A DNA stretch of 64,000 nucleotides from an uncultured Tropicimonas sp. (GCA_947497945.1 CANMIP010000001.1:1-64000), one strand, 5' to 3'. Shown: positions 33,439-43,006, counted from the first letter of the stretch. Notes: generated by a model not told the origin, from the letters alone. Numbers and translations are program-made.

Positions 33439-34524
33439 TCAGTTAGACAGTTCTGCGGCCCAATCGCGGACCGGCTCGAAGCCTGCGTCCTTGAGCTTGC
33501 CCATATAGGCATTGAGCATCTCGGTGCCCGGCTCACCCGCGTCGTCCAGGCCCTTGGCCCATTCGGCGGCGATGTTGGGCATGGCTTCGGCCCAGGCCAT
33601 GCGGTCCTCCGCGCTCATCTCGACGATCGTGCCGCCGGAGGCGACATAGGCGTCGCGGCTCTCGCCGGCGCGATCCATGGCGATCCCCGCAACGTGGTCA
33701 CGATATTCGACCGCAACCTCCTGCAGAACCGACTTCACCTCGTCGGGCAGGCCGTCCCAGTAATCCTTGTTCACGGTGATGGTCTTGGAATTCACCGCGC
33801 CAAGATCGGCCTTGAGCATGTAGGGGGCAACTTCGGCGATCTTGAAGGTCTTTGCCGCTTCCGGCCAGAGCAGGGCGGCATCGGTCAGCCCGGTCTGCAC
33901 CATGTTGTAGAAGTCGGTCAGGCCGCCGCGCACGCCGGCCGCGTCCTTGATGCCCTCAAGATAACGCAGGTTCATGCCGGCACCGGCAACCTTCATCCCT
34001 TCGAGATCCTTCAGCCCGGTGATCTCCTTGCTGGAGAAGGGCTGGTAGGTGTCGAGCACCACGCCTGTGGCCAGGTAAACCTGGTTCTGCGCTTCGAATT
34101 CCTTCTGCATGGTCGGGAATTCCTTGGCGATCTCGTCAACCGCCTTGGCCACCGCCTGCGAATCCGAGGAGACGAAGGGCGTCACCGCCGACAGCGCCTG
34201 GCTCGGCAGCTTGGAATTGTGGAAGATCGTGGTGACGATGCCGATATCGCCGAGGCCAAGCTTCACACCCTCGAGCACGCCCTTGGGCTTGACGATCGCG
34301 CCGCCATAGCTCTCCTGCCAGTCCATTTCGTAATTGCCGGTCTCGGCGAGGCGCTTGTCGACCTCGGGGATGAAGAATTCGGAGAATTCCTTCACCCAGA
34401 GCGCCTTGGCCGGATAGCCGTCAATGACGACGGCCGTGATCTTCTCGGCGGCAAAGGCGGGTGCGGTCAGGGCCGTGGCGGCCAGCAGCCCGATTGCCAT
34501 GCGGCGGGTCCAAGTCTCGATCAT
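33439..34524 (-). CDS. dctP: TRAP transporter solute-binding protein (DctP)
   Basis: A 361-aa periplasmic binding protein with signal peptide ending about AFAAEK (residue 25). The GLKDLEGMKVAGAGMNLRYLEGI stretch and ITVNKDYWDGLPDEVK are DctP family marks. The substrate is probably a carboxylate linked to the dioxygenase cluster, since the TRAP genes are in the same operon. Confidence 0.9.
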   Translation of the reverse strand: MIETWTRRMAIGLLAATALTAPAFAAEKITAVVIDGYPAKALWVKEFSEFFIPEVDKRLAETGNYEMDWQESYGGAIVKPKGVLEGVKLGLGDIGIVTTIFHNSKLPSQALSAVTPFVSSDSQAVAKAVDEIAKEFPTMQKEFEAQNQVYLATGVVLDTYQPFSSKEITGLKDLEGMKVAGAGMNLRYLEGIKDAAGVRGGLTDFYNMVQTGLTDAALLWPEAAKTFKIAEVAPYMLKADLGAVNSKTITVNKDYWDGLPDEVKSVLQEVAVEYRDHVAGIAMDRAGESRDAYVASGGTIVEMSAEDRMAWAEAMPNIAAEWAKGLDDAGEPGTEMLNAYMGKLKDAGFEPVRDWAAELSN

Positions 34525-34557
34525 CGTGTCCTCCCTTGATGATACAGATTGTCGGCG

Positions 34558-35013
34558 TCAGATCTTGCGCCAGGTAATGTCCAGGTTCGTCCCGGCTCCT
34601 TCGTAGAGTTTGGAGATCGCACAATATTTCGCGGTCTCTTCTGCAACACGGTTCAGCTCCTCCGGGCTGGCCGTGCCATTCGACGTTACGCGCAGGCGGA
34701 TGGCCTTGAAAGGCACGTCCACCTCTTCGATCAACAGAACGCCACGTCGGTCGAAATCGATCTCCATCTCGAAATCGAGGGTCCCGATATCGACGCCGAG
34801 CTTGTCGGCGCATTTGTTCCCGATCGTGTTGGTGCAGCCGATCAGCGCGGCATAGGCGGTCTCGGTCGGCGAGAAACCAAGATTGGTCCCGCCGCGCTCG
34901 ACAGGCTCGTCGATCTTCATGCTCAGGTCGCGCACGGAGACATCCACGAGCGAATGGCTGCTGCCATGCCCGGACATCTTCACTGTGATCACGGTCTTCT
35001 GCTTGATGGGCAT
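34558..35013 (-). CDS. OsmC-family protein
   Basis: A 151-aa OsmC/Ohr-type protein: thiol site IGCTNTIGNKCADK with two Cys, and a final beta-strand region. Members reduce organic hydroperoxides. I start at the ATG at 35013; the longer upstream frame overlaps the nitroreductase gene. In this operon it may guard a redox-active substrate or intermediate. Confidence 0.85.
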   Translation of the reverse strand: MPIKQKTVITVKMSGHGSSHSLVDVSVRDLSMKIDEPVERGGTNLGFSPTETAYAALIGCTNTIGNKCADKLGVDIGTLDFEMEIDFDRRGVLLIEEVDVPFKAIRLRVTSNGTASPEELNRVAEETAKYCAISKLYEGAGTNLDITWRKI

Positions 35014-35020
35014 GGGCGCC

Positions 35021-35686
35021 TCAGACGAATTTGCAGGCCGCGTCGAACGGGAAGCGCGGAAGTTTCTGGAACAACGCGCTCTCGTCGGCATAGCCAAGGT
35101 TGAGCAGGAAATTTGAACGCAATGTGGAGCCGGCAAAGAACTCCGCATCCACGATCTCGTTCGAGAAGCCCGACATGGCGCCGGTATCGAGGCCGACAGC
35201 CCGTGCCGCGATCATGAAATAGGCCGCCTGCAGCGTCCCGTTGCGGAAGGCGGTGATCTCGGAATGCTCCGGCTTGCCCTGGAAATGCGGCCGCCGGTCT
35301 TCATGCGGGAAGAGGAAGGGCAGTTCGGTCCAGAAATCCAGGTCATGCGCGATGATGACCGTCACCGGGGCCGACATCATCTTGTCGATATTCTTGGCCT
35401 TGAGCGACTTGGCGAGCTTTGCCTTCGCCTCGGCGGTCTCGACGAAGATGAAGCGGGCGGGACAGCAATTCATGCTGGTCGGGCCATTGGCCGTGATCTC
35501 GTAGATCTCTTCCAAGAGCGCGCGCGGGACAGGACGGTCCTGCCAGGCATAATGCGACCGCGCGTCCCGCAGGATAAGGTCGATGGCCGGGTCATCGAGC
35601 CGCTCGCAGGCAGAACGGACCTTGCGGACCGCCTCCTGCGCCTCGGCACGTGCCTGCTCCAGCGCCTCTCCGGTCAGCGCGATCAC
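35021..35686 (-). CDS. RutE-like nitroreductase-family reductase
   Basis: A 221-aa FMN oxidoreductase. The phrase ANGPTSMNCCPARFIFV is that of the RutE/HadB branch (putative malonic semialdehyde reductase), and the late AAYFMIAARAVGLDTGAMSGF is shared by all nitroreductases. It overlaps the FAH gene by four bases. A link to malonic semialdehyde is attractive because the divergent operon has a malonyl-CoA synthetase, but it is inference. Confidence 0.85.
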   Translation of the reverse strand: MIALTGEALEQARAEAQEAVRKVRSACERLDDPAIDLILRDARSHYAWQDRPVPRALLEEIYEITANGPTSMNCCPARFIFVETAEAKAKLAKSLKAKNIDKMMSAPVTVIIAHDLDFWTELPFLFPHEDRRPHFQGKPEHSEITAFRNGTLQAAYFMIAARAVGLDTGAMSGFSNEIVDAEFFAGSTLRSNFLLNLGYADESALFQKLPRFPFDAACKFV

Positions 35687-36564
35687 TCCGCGGCCTCCGT
35701 GTTCGCGAGATCCTCTTCGGCAACGATCGGGCTGGAACAGATGCCGATGCCTTCGATCTCCACATCCACGGTCTCGCCGGGGCGCAGCCAGCGCGGCGGC
35801 GTCTTGGCATGGCCGACGCCGGGAGGCGTGCCCATCGCGATCATGTCACCGGGCTCCAGGGTAGAATATTCCGAAACGGTGGCGATGGTCCGGGCGACCG
35901 ACCAGAGCATGTCCGACGTGTTCGCCGACTGCAGGATCTCGTCGCCAACGCGGCTCTCGATCTTCAGCCCGACCGCGCCTTCCGGCAGCTCGTCCGGCGT
36001 CACGACATCCGGGCCAATGGGACCGGTGGCGTCGAAATTCTTGCCCGGCGTCCACTGGTGGGTCTTGCGCTGATAGTCGCGCACGGAGCCGTCATTGAAG
36101 AGCGTGTAACCGAAGACATGGTCGAGCGCGTCTTCCTCGGAAATATGCTTGCCGCCCTTGCCGATTATAACCATCAGCTCGACCTCGTAATCGAGCCGTT
36201 CCGAGCAGGAGGGGCGGATCATCGGCTCGCCCGCGGCCATGATCGAGTTGCGGCAGCGCATGAAGAGCGCCGGGTAATCCGGGATCTCGTAGCCGCCTTC
36301 CTTGATATGGTCGACATAGTTCAAGCCGAGGCAGACCACCTTCCCGGGATTGGCGACCGGAAGCGCCGGCGTGACTTCCGCCAGCGGCACCCTCGGCGCC
36401 CCCGCGGCGGCCGCGGACAGGGCGGCGGGATCAGCCTGGGCGCTGATGATCCCCATCAGGTCGGACCCGATGGCCGGATCCAGCGCCGATAGGTTGATCG
36501 CCTCGTCACCCTCCACGAGATGGACGCCATTTCCGGCGCTGCTGTTACCGACTCTGAATCGCAT
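35683..36564 (-). CDS. Fumarylacetoacetate hydrolase-family protein
   Basis: A 293-aa FAH-domain enzyme. The acidic metal triad is present in DYEVELMVIIGKGG and the DGSVRDYQ motif; GKNFDATGPIGP and MGTPPGVG are further marks. Members hydrolyse C-C bonds of acylpyruvates or hydrate 2-oxo-enoates, the usual last steps of ring degradation. I start at the ATG at 36564, with GAGAGGAG upstream. It is the first gene of the minus-strand catabolic operon. Confidence 0.88.
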   Translation of the reverse strand: MRFRVGNSSAGNGVHLVEGDEAINLSALDPAIGSDLMGIISAQADPAALSAAAAGAPRVPLAEVTPALPVANPGKVVCLGLNYVDHIKEGGYEIPDYPALFMRCRNSIMAAGEPMIRPSCSERLDYEVELMVIIGKGGKHISEEDALDHVFGYTLFNDGSVRDYQRKTHQWTPGKNFDATGPIGPDVVTPDELPEGAVGLKIESRVGDEILQSANTSDMLWSVARTIATVSEYSTLEPGDMIAMGTPPGVGHAKTPPRWLRPGETVDVEIEGIGICSSPIVAEEDLANTEAAE

Positions 36565-36615
36565 GATGTCTCCTCTCCCTGCTGGCATCGCCTTTTCTGA
36601 CGATAAAATTTACTG

Positions 36616-36643
36616 TTGTCAAATAAAATCGATAATTTATTCT
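36616..36643 (+). promoter_or_regulatory. Possible sigma-70 promoter for YciI-matB
   Basis: TTGTCA (36616-36621) and TATTCT (36638-36643) with a 16-bp spacer lie 26 nt before the YciI start, in an AT-rich gap between divergent operons. An imperfect AAATCGATAATTT-like dyad overlaps the spacer. Confidence 0.35.
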
Positions 36644-36669
36644 TTGGGCATAAAATGAAGGAGTAAACC

Positions 36670-37056
36670 ATGCCTGCATGGAGCGAGTACAAGCGTGAAG
36701 CCCGTGACCGAGGGGCGCTGGCGCTGGAATTATACGTGGCGCGATCCCTGCCCGCGAAGTCGCCGGACGCGCTGCGGGAGATGCTGCCGAGTCATCTTGC
36801 CTACCAGGCGGATCTGGAAGCCGCCGGCAAGCTGGCCTTTGCCGGGCCGGTCTCCGACGAGAGCGGCGAGAACCTCTTCGGCGAGGGCATGATCATCTAC
36901 CGCGCGGACTCGCTCGAGGAAGCCCGGGCGCTGGCCGAAGCCGATCCGATGCACAAGAGCGGAACGCGCAGCTTCGAGATGAGGCGCTGGCTGGTCAACG
37001 AGGGCAGCTTCTCGTTGACGGTGGGTCTTTCGGGACAGACAGTCGGCTTCCGGTGA
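36670..37056 (+). CDS. YciI-family protein
   Basis: A 128-aa protein with the YCII fold (phrases LPSHLAYQADLEAAGKLAFAGPVSDE, and ADPMHKSG near the Asp/His site). Related proteins include the muconolactone isomerase-like fold and the chlorohydroxyquinol dehydrochlorinase TftG, so a role in ring-fission products is possible. The ATG at 36670 has GGAG close upstream. It is 67 nt before matB and divergent from FAH. Confidence 0.82.
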   Translation: MPAWSEYKREARDRGALALELYVARSLPAKSPDALREMLPSHLAYQADLEAAGKLAFAGPVSDESGENLFGEGMIIYRADSLEEARALAEADPMHKSGTRSFEMRRWLVNEGSFSLTVGLSGQTVGFR

Positions 37057-37123
37057 GCGCGACAGAACAGAAAACGGCGGTCGCGATGCGCGGCCCCGAA
37101 CGCCTTTGACAAGTGGAACAAGA

Positions 37124-38635
37124 ATGACAAATCACCTGCATGACGCCATGTTCGCACCGCGCAGCGGCAGCCCGTCCCCCTTCCTGCTCCTGCCCGATGG
37201 CGAGACCCTGACCCATGAGGGCTTTGCACAGCTCGCGGCACGGCAGGCCGCCGTTCTTGTCGCCGCCGGCCTGCGCAAGGGCGACCGCGTGGCCCTGCAG
37301 GCCGCCAAGACCCCCGAGGCCCTGGCCGTCTATGCAGCCTGCATCCGGATCGGGGCGGTCCTGCTGCCGCTCAACACCGCCTATACGCCGGCCGAGGTTG
37401 CGTATTTCCTCGAGGATGCGGAACCGAAGCTGCTGATCTGCGATCCGCGCTCCGAGACGGCGCTGGCACCGATCGCCAGCAAGGCCGGCGCCGCCGTGCT
37501 GACACTGGATTCCGAAGGCAATGGCAGTTTCAGCGACAAGGTCGCGGCGGCCGCGCCGCATCCGGCCATCGAAACCTGCGGCCCGGACGATCTGGCCGCG
37601 ATCCTCTACACCTCCGGCACCACCGGCCGCTCCAAGGGCGCGATGCTGAGCCATGACAACCTGCTCTCCAACGCGAGCGCGCTGACCGATCTGTGGCAGT
37701 TCACCGAGGCCGACACGCTGGTCCATGCGCTGCCGATCTTCCACACGCACGGGCTCTTCGTCGCGATCAATGTCAGCCTGCTCTCCGGCGCCGCCGTCCG
37801 CTTCTTCCCGAAATTCGACATCGACGAGATCATCGCCGCAATCCCCGACTCCACGACGCTCATGGGGGTGCCGACCTTCTACACGCGGCTGCTGGAGGAC
37901 CCGCGCCTCGACCGGGAACTCGTCGCCTCCATGCGCCTCTTCGTCTCCGGCAGCGCGCCGTTGCTGGCCGCCACCCATGAGGCGTTCGAAGCCCGCACCG
38001 GCCACCGCATCCTTGAACGCTACGGGATGACCGAGACCAACATGAACGCCTCGAATCCCTATGACGGCGACCGGATTGCCGGCACGGTCGGCAATCCGCT
38101 TCCGGGCGTGGAGATCCGCATCACCGATCCGAACAGCGACCAGGAGCTGGCCAGGGGCGAGACGGGCATGATCGAAGTGCGCGGCCCGAATGTCTTCCAG
38201 GGCTACTGGCAGATGCCGGAGAAGACGGCGGAGGAGCTGCGCGCGGACGGGTTCTTCATCACCGGCGATCTCGGCGTGATCGATGACGCCGGATACCTGC
38301 AGATTGTCGGGCGCCAGAAGGACCTGATCATCGCTGGCGGCTACAACATCTATCCCAAGGAGATAGAGATCCTGCTCGACGGGATGGAGGGGGTCGGAGA
38401 AAGCGCCGTCATCGGCGTACCGCATCCCGATCTCGGCGAGGCCGTGGTGGCGCTGGTCGTGGCCGAGGGCGAGACGCCGCCGGAAGCGGAGGCGCTGCTT
38501 TCCGCCCTCGCCTCACAGCTGGCGCGCTTCAAGCAGCCCCGCCGGCTGCTGTTGGTCGACAGCCTGCCGCGCAACACGATGGGCAAGGTCCAGAAGAACG
38601 TGCTGCGCGAGCAATTCGCCGATTGCCTCGGCTGA
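37124..38635 (+). CDS. matB: Malonyl-CoA synthetase (MatB-type AMP-binding enzyme)
   Basis: A 503-aa adenylate-forming enzyme that joins malonate and CoA with ATP. The A-domain has the P-loop YTSGTTGRSKGAMLSH, YGMTETNMN and GDLGVID motifs, then the C-terminal lysine in PRNTMGKVQKN. Length and the PIFHTHGL phrase fit MatB. I start at the ATG at 37124. It may use a malonate made by the neighbouring catabolic enzymes. Confidence 0.9.
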   Translation: MTNHLHDAMFAPRSGSPSPFLLLPDGETLTHEGFAQLAARQAAVLVAAGLRKGDRVALQAAKTPEALAVYAACIRIGAVLLPLNTAYTPAEVAYFLEDAEPKLLICDPRSETALAPIASKAGAAVLTLDSEGNGSFSDKVAAAAPHPAIETCGPDDLAAILYTSGTTGRSKGAMLSHDNLLSNASALTDLWQFTEADTLVHALPIFHTHGLFVAINVSLLSGAAVRFFPKFDIDEIIAAIPDSTTLMGVPTFYTRLLEDPRLDRELVASMRLFVSGSAPLLAATHEAFEARTGHRILERYGMTETNMNASNPYDGDRIAGTVGNPLPGVEIRITDPNSDQELARGETGMIEVRGPNVFQGYWQMPEKTAEELRADGFFITGDLGVIDDAGYLQIVGRQKDLIIAGGYNIYPKEIEILLDGMEGVGESAVIGVPHPDLGEAVVALVVAEGETPPEAEALLSALASQLARFKQPRRLLLVDSLPRNTMGKVQKNVLREQFADCLG

Positions 38636-38672
38636 GCAACGGCGTGCCATCCGTATCCCGGCGCCCGTCCGG

Positions 38673-40016
38673 TCAGATCGACTGGAACGGGAAGCTCGGG
38701 CGCGGGCGGTGCAGGTTTTCGAGCCGGGCGAGGTCCTGCGAGACAGCGCCATCGGTCAGCGCCATGACCTGGCGGCGCGGCAAGGTCCGGATATCGGCCG
38801 AAAGATAGCCCGATTTGACGACCAGCAGCGGGTGCTCGTCCAACACGAGTCCAAGCGCCTCGAAATCCGCGAAGCCGTGGAACGGCCGCCGACGGTGGCT
38901 GATGACGATCGTGACCGGGCCGGACGTGATGATGGCACAGCGCTCGGCAAAGCGGCAGCTCTCGACCGCGAGCGACAGGCGCGGCCCACCGCCGCCGAGC
39001 TCTCCGCCGAGGTCGATCTCCCGCGCACCGCCTTCCAGCGCTTCATAGGCGCGCGGCGCGGCGATCCCGGCAAACAGCGCCGGGCGACCCTCCGCCAGCA
39101 CTGCTTCCAGCACATCGGCCCGGTCGCCAACACCGCCGCCGGTGGGGTTGTCGCCGCTATCGGCAAGCACCGCAGGGCCGTCCAATGCGGCCAGAGCCTC
39201 GTCCAGCGGCAAGGCCTCCATGTCGAAGACAAGCGCGTCGCGGACGTCGAGATAGCTTTTCGCGATCTCCAACGCCGCGGCCTGCCCGGCCTGCGCATCT
39301 TCGCATGTGACAACGGCCGCGGCCGTGGCCCGCGGGCTGTCGGCCCAGACATAACCGATCATCAGGTTCGCATCCCAGATCCCCGGCCGCGCATCCAGCC
39401 CCGGCAAGGCGGCATAGAGCCGGTCGCAGGGCGCGACAAATGTCGAGGACATCTCGCCGGAGACCAGGACAGGCACCGGGACGCGCACCACGCAGGGCCG
39501 CGTGCCGCCCCTGAGCGCGCGGGCCAGCATCGCGGCGGCGCGGGCATGGGTCTCGGGCACATCGACATGCGGCGCGGTGCGGAAAGCGGCGAAGATGTCC
39601 AGCGTCTCCGCGATCTGCGCCGTGATCTGGCCATGCAGGTCGAAACTGGCGGCAATCAGGCAGTCCGGCCCCACGACCTCGCGCACCGAGGCGATGAAGC
39701 CGCCCTCCGGATCGTCGATGCCGGGCACGAACATCGCCCCATGCATCAGCAGCAGCACCCCGTCGAGCGGCATCGCGGCGCGCAACCCCTGGAGCAGCTC
39801 GGCGCATTGGGCCTCGAAGACCTCGCGCCGCACGGGCCCGCCGGGAACGGAGGACTCGTAGAAGAGAGGGACGGTATCGACGCCCACGGCCGCGAAATCG
39901 AAATTCGCCTTGGCAAGCAGGTCGCCGCCCTCCAGCCGGCGGAAATCCGACCGTTCCTGCAACAATGGGTTGTAGGTCGAGCATTCGGTGTGAAGCCCGC
40001 CAAGGGCGATACGCAT
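38673..40016 (-). CDS. M81-family (MlrC-like) peptidase
   Basis: A 447-aa protein whose opening MRIALGGLHTECSTYNP and phrases LLLMHGAM, DLHGQIT, DSGDNPTGGG belong to the M81 family (zinc-dependent MlrC type). The function in bacteria without microcystin is unknown. It starts 10 nt after the GH20 stop, as the last gene of the minus-strand amino-sugar operon. Confidence 0.88.
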   Translation of the reverse strand: MRIALGGLHTECSTYNPLLQERSDFRRLEGGDLLAKANFDFAAVGVDTVPLFYESSVPGGPVRREVFEAQCAELLQGLRAAMPLDGVLLLMHGAMFVPGIDDPEGGFIASVREVVGPDCLIAASFDLHGQITAQIAETLDIFAAFRTAPHVDVPETHARAAAMLARALRGGTRPCVVRVPVPVLVSGEMSSTFVAPCDRLYAALPGLDARPGIWDANLMIGYVWADSPRATAAAVVTCEDAQAGQAAALEIAKSYLDVRDALVFDMEALPLDEALAALDGPAVLADSGDNPTGGGVGDRADVLEAVLAEGRPALFAGIAAPRAYEALEGGAREIDLGGELGGGGPRLSLAVESCRFAERCAIITSGPVTIVISHRRRPFHGFADFEALGLVLDEHPLLVVKSGYLSADIRTLPRRQVMALTDGAVSQDLARLENLHRPRPSFPFQSI

Positions 40017-40026
40017 GAGCGTTCTC

Positions 40027-41916
40027 CTACATCTGGGGCATCAGGCGCGAAAGCGCGGCGAAGCGCTGCCAGTCCTTGGCCGCCTCCGTGCTCCACCCCG
40101 CCTCGGCCACGACGGACCAGCGCGGGAAAGCGATGTCGTTGAAGCGGGCCACGCTGTCGATCTGTTCGGTCCACATGCAGCCCTGAATCCCGGCCAGCTT
40201 GCCCGGCCCTTCGGGCAGTCCGTCCGTCGCCTCGTAGGCGTAGCTGTTCTCCGGCGTCGAGACCCCGGCCCAGAATGTGCCTGGCGCGTCCCAACCAGCC
40301 GTCTCGATCATGTCGAGGTAATAGGCCTGCCCGGGCGTGCCGACCACCTCGTAGCCATCGGCGATCAGCGTCGCCACCCGCTCCTGCGAGCGCCAGGCGA
40401 AGAGCAGCGCGTCCGGCTCCACGCCGCCGCCATCAGCGCATTCGTCCCAGCCCGCCATGCGGCGGCCGCGCGCCCGCAGCATCTGCTGGACGCGACGCAG
40501 GAAGTAGCTCTGCAGCGGCGCGGCGCCCGGCGCCAACCCCTCGCGCTCCACCAGCGCCTGCGCGGCGGGCGATTGCGACCAGCTCAGCGCGTCCACCTCG
40601 TCGCCGCCGAGATGCACGACATCGAAGGGGAAGAGATCGGCCAACCCGTCGAGGATCGTCTCGACCACCGGCCAGACCGCCTCGACGCCCGGGTTGAGCG
40701 CATTGTTCGGATAGCCTTGAACCGAACGATAGCTGTCCGGGGTCTCCTCCGGATCGACCAGCTCCGGCATGACCGCCAGCAGCACGGCCATATGCCCGGG
40801 CATATCGACCTCCGGCATGATCTCGATCCCAAGTGCCTTCGCGTGGGCGACAAGGGCGCGGATCTCGGCAATGCTGTAAGCGCCGGCCTGTCCGTCCGGG
40901 CCATCGGCATATTGCGGCGGCAGCACATGGCCACGCGCGCGGGTCGACCAGGCCTTGGTAAGCTGTGACAGGCCGGCGATCGGAACGCGCCAGCCCTCGT
41001 CGTCGCACAGGTGCCAATGCAGGCGGTTCATCCGCTGCCAGGCCATGGTGTCGAGGACGCGCCGCACACCGTTATGGTCGATGAAATTGCGCGAGACATC
41101 GAGCATCAGCCCGCGCCAGCCATGGCGCGGCGCGTCCTCGATGGTGCCATTCAGCGGGAAGCGGAAGCGACGATCCGTGCGCTCGGCATGGGCCATCTGG
41201 GCCAGCGCGATCAAGCCGTGGCGCAGCCCGTCCGCGTCGCCTTGCTCAATCGTGATCGTCTCGCCAAAATCGACTCGGAAGCCGCCTGCGGGCAGCTCCG
41301 CAGCGACAGCCTCCACCGCGCGTCCCGAGACGTCGGCATCGAGGCTGAACGGCCCGGGCGCGGCCGGGAAGAGCCGGCGATGCAGCGCGGCGACCCGTGC
41401 CATTTCCGGCTTCAGCCCGGCGCTGGCCGGGTAGAGCTGCGGCGCGGACCCGTAGGACGGGATCTCGACCGAGGCCGGCCAGGGCAGCAGGCCGATCGGC
41501 AGGGTGATCTTCCCCTCCGGCCAGACCTTGGGCGTGCCGCGCTCCTCCCCTTCGGGCGGCTGCAGGTCGCCGGTGGCGATGGTCAACGGCCCGTCATCGG
41601 TCTCGAACCAGGCCGCCATGGCGCCTTGCGTCCGGTTGACCGGCTTGTGGGACAGCCCGTGGATCTCGACCTGCCAGACATCGCCCGGCCTGAGCGTGAG
41701 CCCCTCGGGTGGCAGGATCTCGACATGGTTGGCGAAATGCCGGACCAGCGTGCCGCCTTCGACGCGATAGTCGCGGCTCGGGCGGGTCATGCAGGAATAG
41801 CACAGCCGCGCCGGCGACAGCGCCGCGCCCGAGAGGTGATGGATGCGGAAGACTAGAGCGCCATTGGGCGCGCCAGCTTCCGCCCGGTATTTCTGTTCAA
41901 GGCGGAACTCAGACAT
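40027..41916 (-). CDS. Cytoplasmic beta-N-acetylhexosaminidase (GH20)
   Basis: A 629-aa glycoside hydrolase family 20 enzyme that removes terminal GlcNAc or GalNAc. A noncatalytic N-terminal domain (1-230) precedes a TIM barrel with the family marks GLMLDVSRNF, RLHWHLCDDEGWR and the catalytic Asp-Glu in HLGGDEVD (near 435). No signal peptide is present, so it acts on imported oligosaccharide. Its start overlaps the nagA end by eight bases. Confidence 0.92.
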   Translation of the reverse strand: MSEFRLEQKYRAEAGAPNGALVFRIHHLSGAALSPARLCYSCMTRPSRDYRVEGGTLVRHFANHVEILPPEGLTLRPGDVWQVEIHGLSHKPVNRTQGAMAAWFETDDGPLTIATGDLQPPEGEERGTPKVWPEGKITLPIGLLPWPASVEIPSYGSAPQLYPASAGLKPEMARVAALHRRLFPAAPGPFSLDADVSGRAVEAVAAELPAGGFRVDFGETITIEQGDADGLRHGLIALAQMAHAERTDRRFRFPLNGTIEDAPRHGWRGLMLDVSRNFIDHNGVRRVLDTMAWQRMNRLHWHLCDDEGWRVPIAGLSQLTKAWSTRARGHVLPPQYADGPDGQAGAYSIAEIRALVAHAKALGIEIMPEVDMPGHMAVLLAVMPELVDPEETPDSYRSVQGYPNNALNPGVEAVWPVVETILDGLADLFPFDVVHLGGDEVDALSWSQSPAAQALVEREGLAPGAAPLQSYFLRRVQQMLRARGRRMAGWDECADGGGVEPDALLFAWRSQERVATLIADGYEVVGTPGQAYYLDMIETAGWDAPGTFWAGVSTPENSYAYEATDGLPEGPGKLAGIQGCMWTEQIDSVARFNDIAFPRWSVVAEAGWSTEAAKDWQRFAALSRLMPQM

Positions 41917-43006
41917 TGGGCATCTCCGTGAGGGAAAGCGTCTCATCGAGGCAGATCAGATCGGCGAGCGGGGTGCCTGTGACGATCTGCTGGCGCGGCA
42001 GGCCAAGCACGTCGCGCGGCACATCCGTGGCCATTGCCAGGGCTTCGGCCAGCGGCAGCCCGATGGCGCGGTGCGCATTGGCAAGCGAGGTCACCATGTC
42101 GATATGGGCGCCGGCGAGCGAACCTTCGGCATTGACCAGCGCGCCCTCCTGCACATGGATTGTCTGGCCGTAGAGGGTGAAGAAATCCGGGCCGCCAACC
42201 GTCGCCATGGCGTCGGAGACGAGGTAGGTCCGACGCGGCACGGGGCGCGCCGTACAGGCGATACGGGCCATTTCCCAGCTCACATGGATGCCATCGGCGA
42301 TCAGCCCGACATGCGCGCCCGAGCAAATCGCGACGCCGACAGGACCGGGATCGCGCGAGGTCATCGGCGGCATCGCGTTGTAGAGATGGGTGAAACAGCT
42401 GATGCCGTTTTCCAGCCCCGCCTTGATCTCGGCGGTGTTGGCGGCGGTATGGCCGGCCGAGAGCACGCAGCCCATCGCGCGCAGCTCGGCCATCAGAGCG
42501 GCATCGGCCAGCTCGGGGGCGAGCGTCAGCAGGACCGGAATGCCCCGGGCGCGAAGCCGGGCGATGAGATCCACGGTGATCCGGTCCAGCGGGCGGATGC
42601 GGGCGGCGTCATGGGTGCCGCGGCGGGCGACCGCGATATGCGGTCCCTCGATATGCAGGCCGAGGATATTCGGATCCGGCCAGAGCGCCATGACCGCCTC
42701 GGCCGCGGCCTCCGTCACCGCCGGGTGGTCGGTGATGATCGTCGGCAGGATCCAGCGCGTGCCAAGCCCGGCATGGGCCTCGGCGATGCGGCGAAACCCG
42801 TCCGGCGTGGTGTCGGAATTGGTCATCGCGCCGCCGCCGCCATTGACTTGGATATCGGTGCAGCCGGGCATGAGAAGATGCGGAGCGGCCCCCTGGTCGG
42901 AGGCGGCACGCGGGCGCAGCGCGGTGACAGTCCCGGCATCCGTTTCGACGGCCATGCCGGCGTGGAGCGCTCCGTCGGACCAGAGCAGATCAGGCAGCAG
43001 GAGCAT
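41909..43006 (-). CDS. nagA: N-acetylhexosamine-6-phosphate deacetylase
   Basis: A 365-aa cytosolic amidohydrolase. Metal sites are visible: Glu in LHIEGPHIA, His in SAGHTAAN and in CFTHLYNAMPP, and the catalytic Asp in LVSDAMA. It makes GlcN-6-P (or GalN-6-P if the AgaA variant) plus acetate. Two SIS deaminases nearby can use either product, so I do not fix the sugar. Confidence 0.92.
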   Translation of the reverse strand: MLLLPDLLWSDGALHAGMAVETDAGTVTALRPRAASDQGAAPHLLMPGCTDIQVNGGGGAMTNSDTTPDGFRRIAEAHAGLGTRWILPTIITDHPAVTEAAAEAVMALWPDPNILGLHIEGPHIAVARRGTHDAARIRPLDRITVDLIARLRARGIPVLLTLAPELADAALMAELRAMGCVLSAGHTAANTAEIKAGLENGISCFTHLYNAMPPMTSRDPGPVGVAICSGAHVGLIADGIHVSWEMARIACTARPVPRRTYLVSDAMATVGGPDFFTLYGQTIHVQEGALVNAEGSLAGAHIDMVTSLANAHRAIGLPLAEALAMATDVPRDVLGLPRQQIVTGTPLADLICLDETLSLTEMPNV

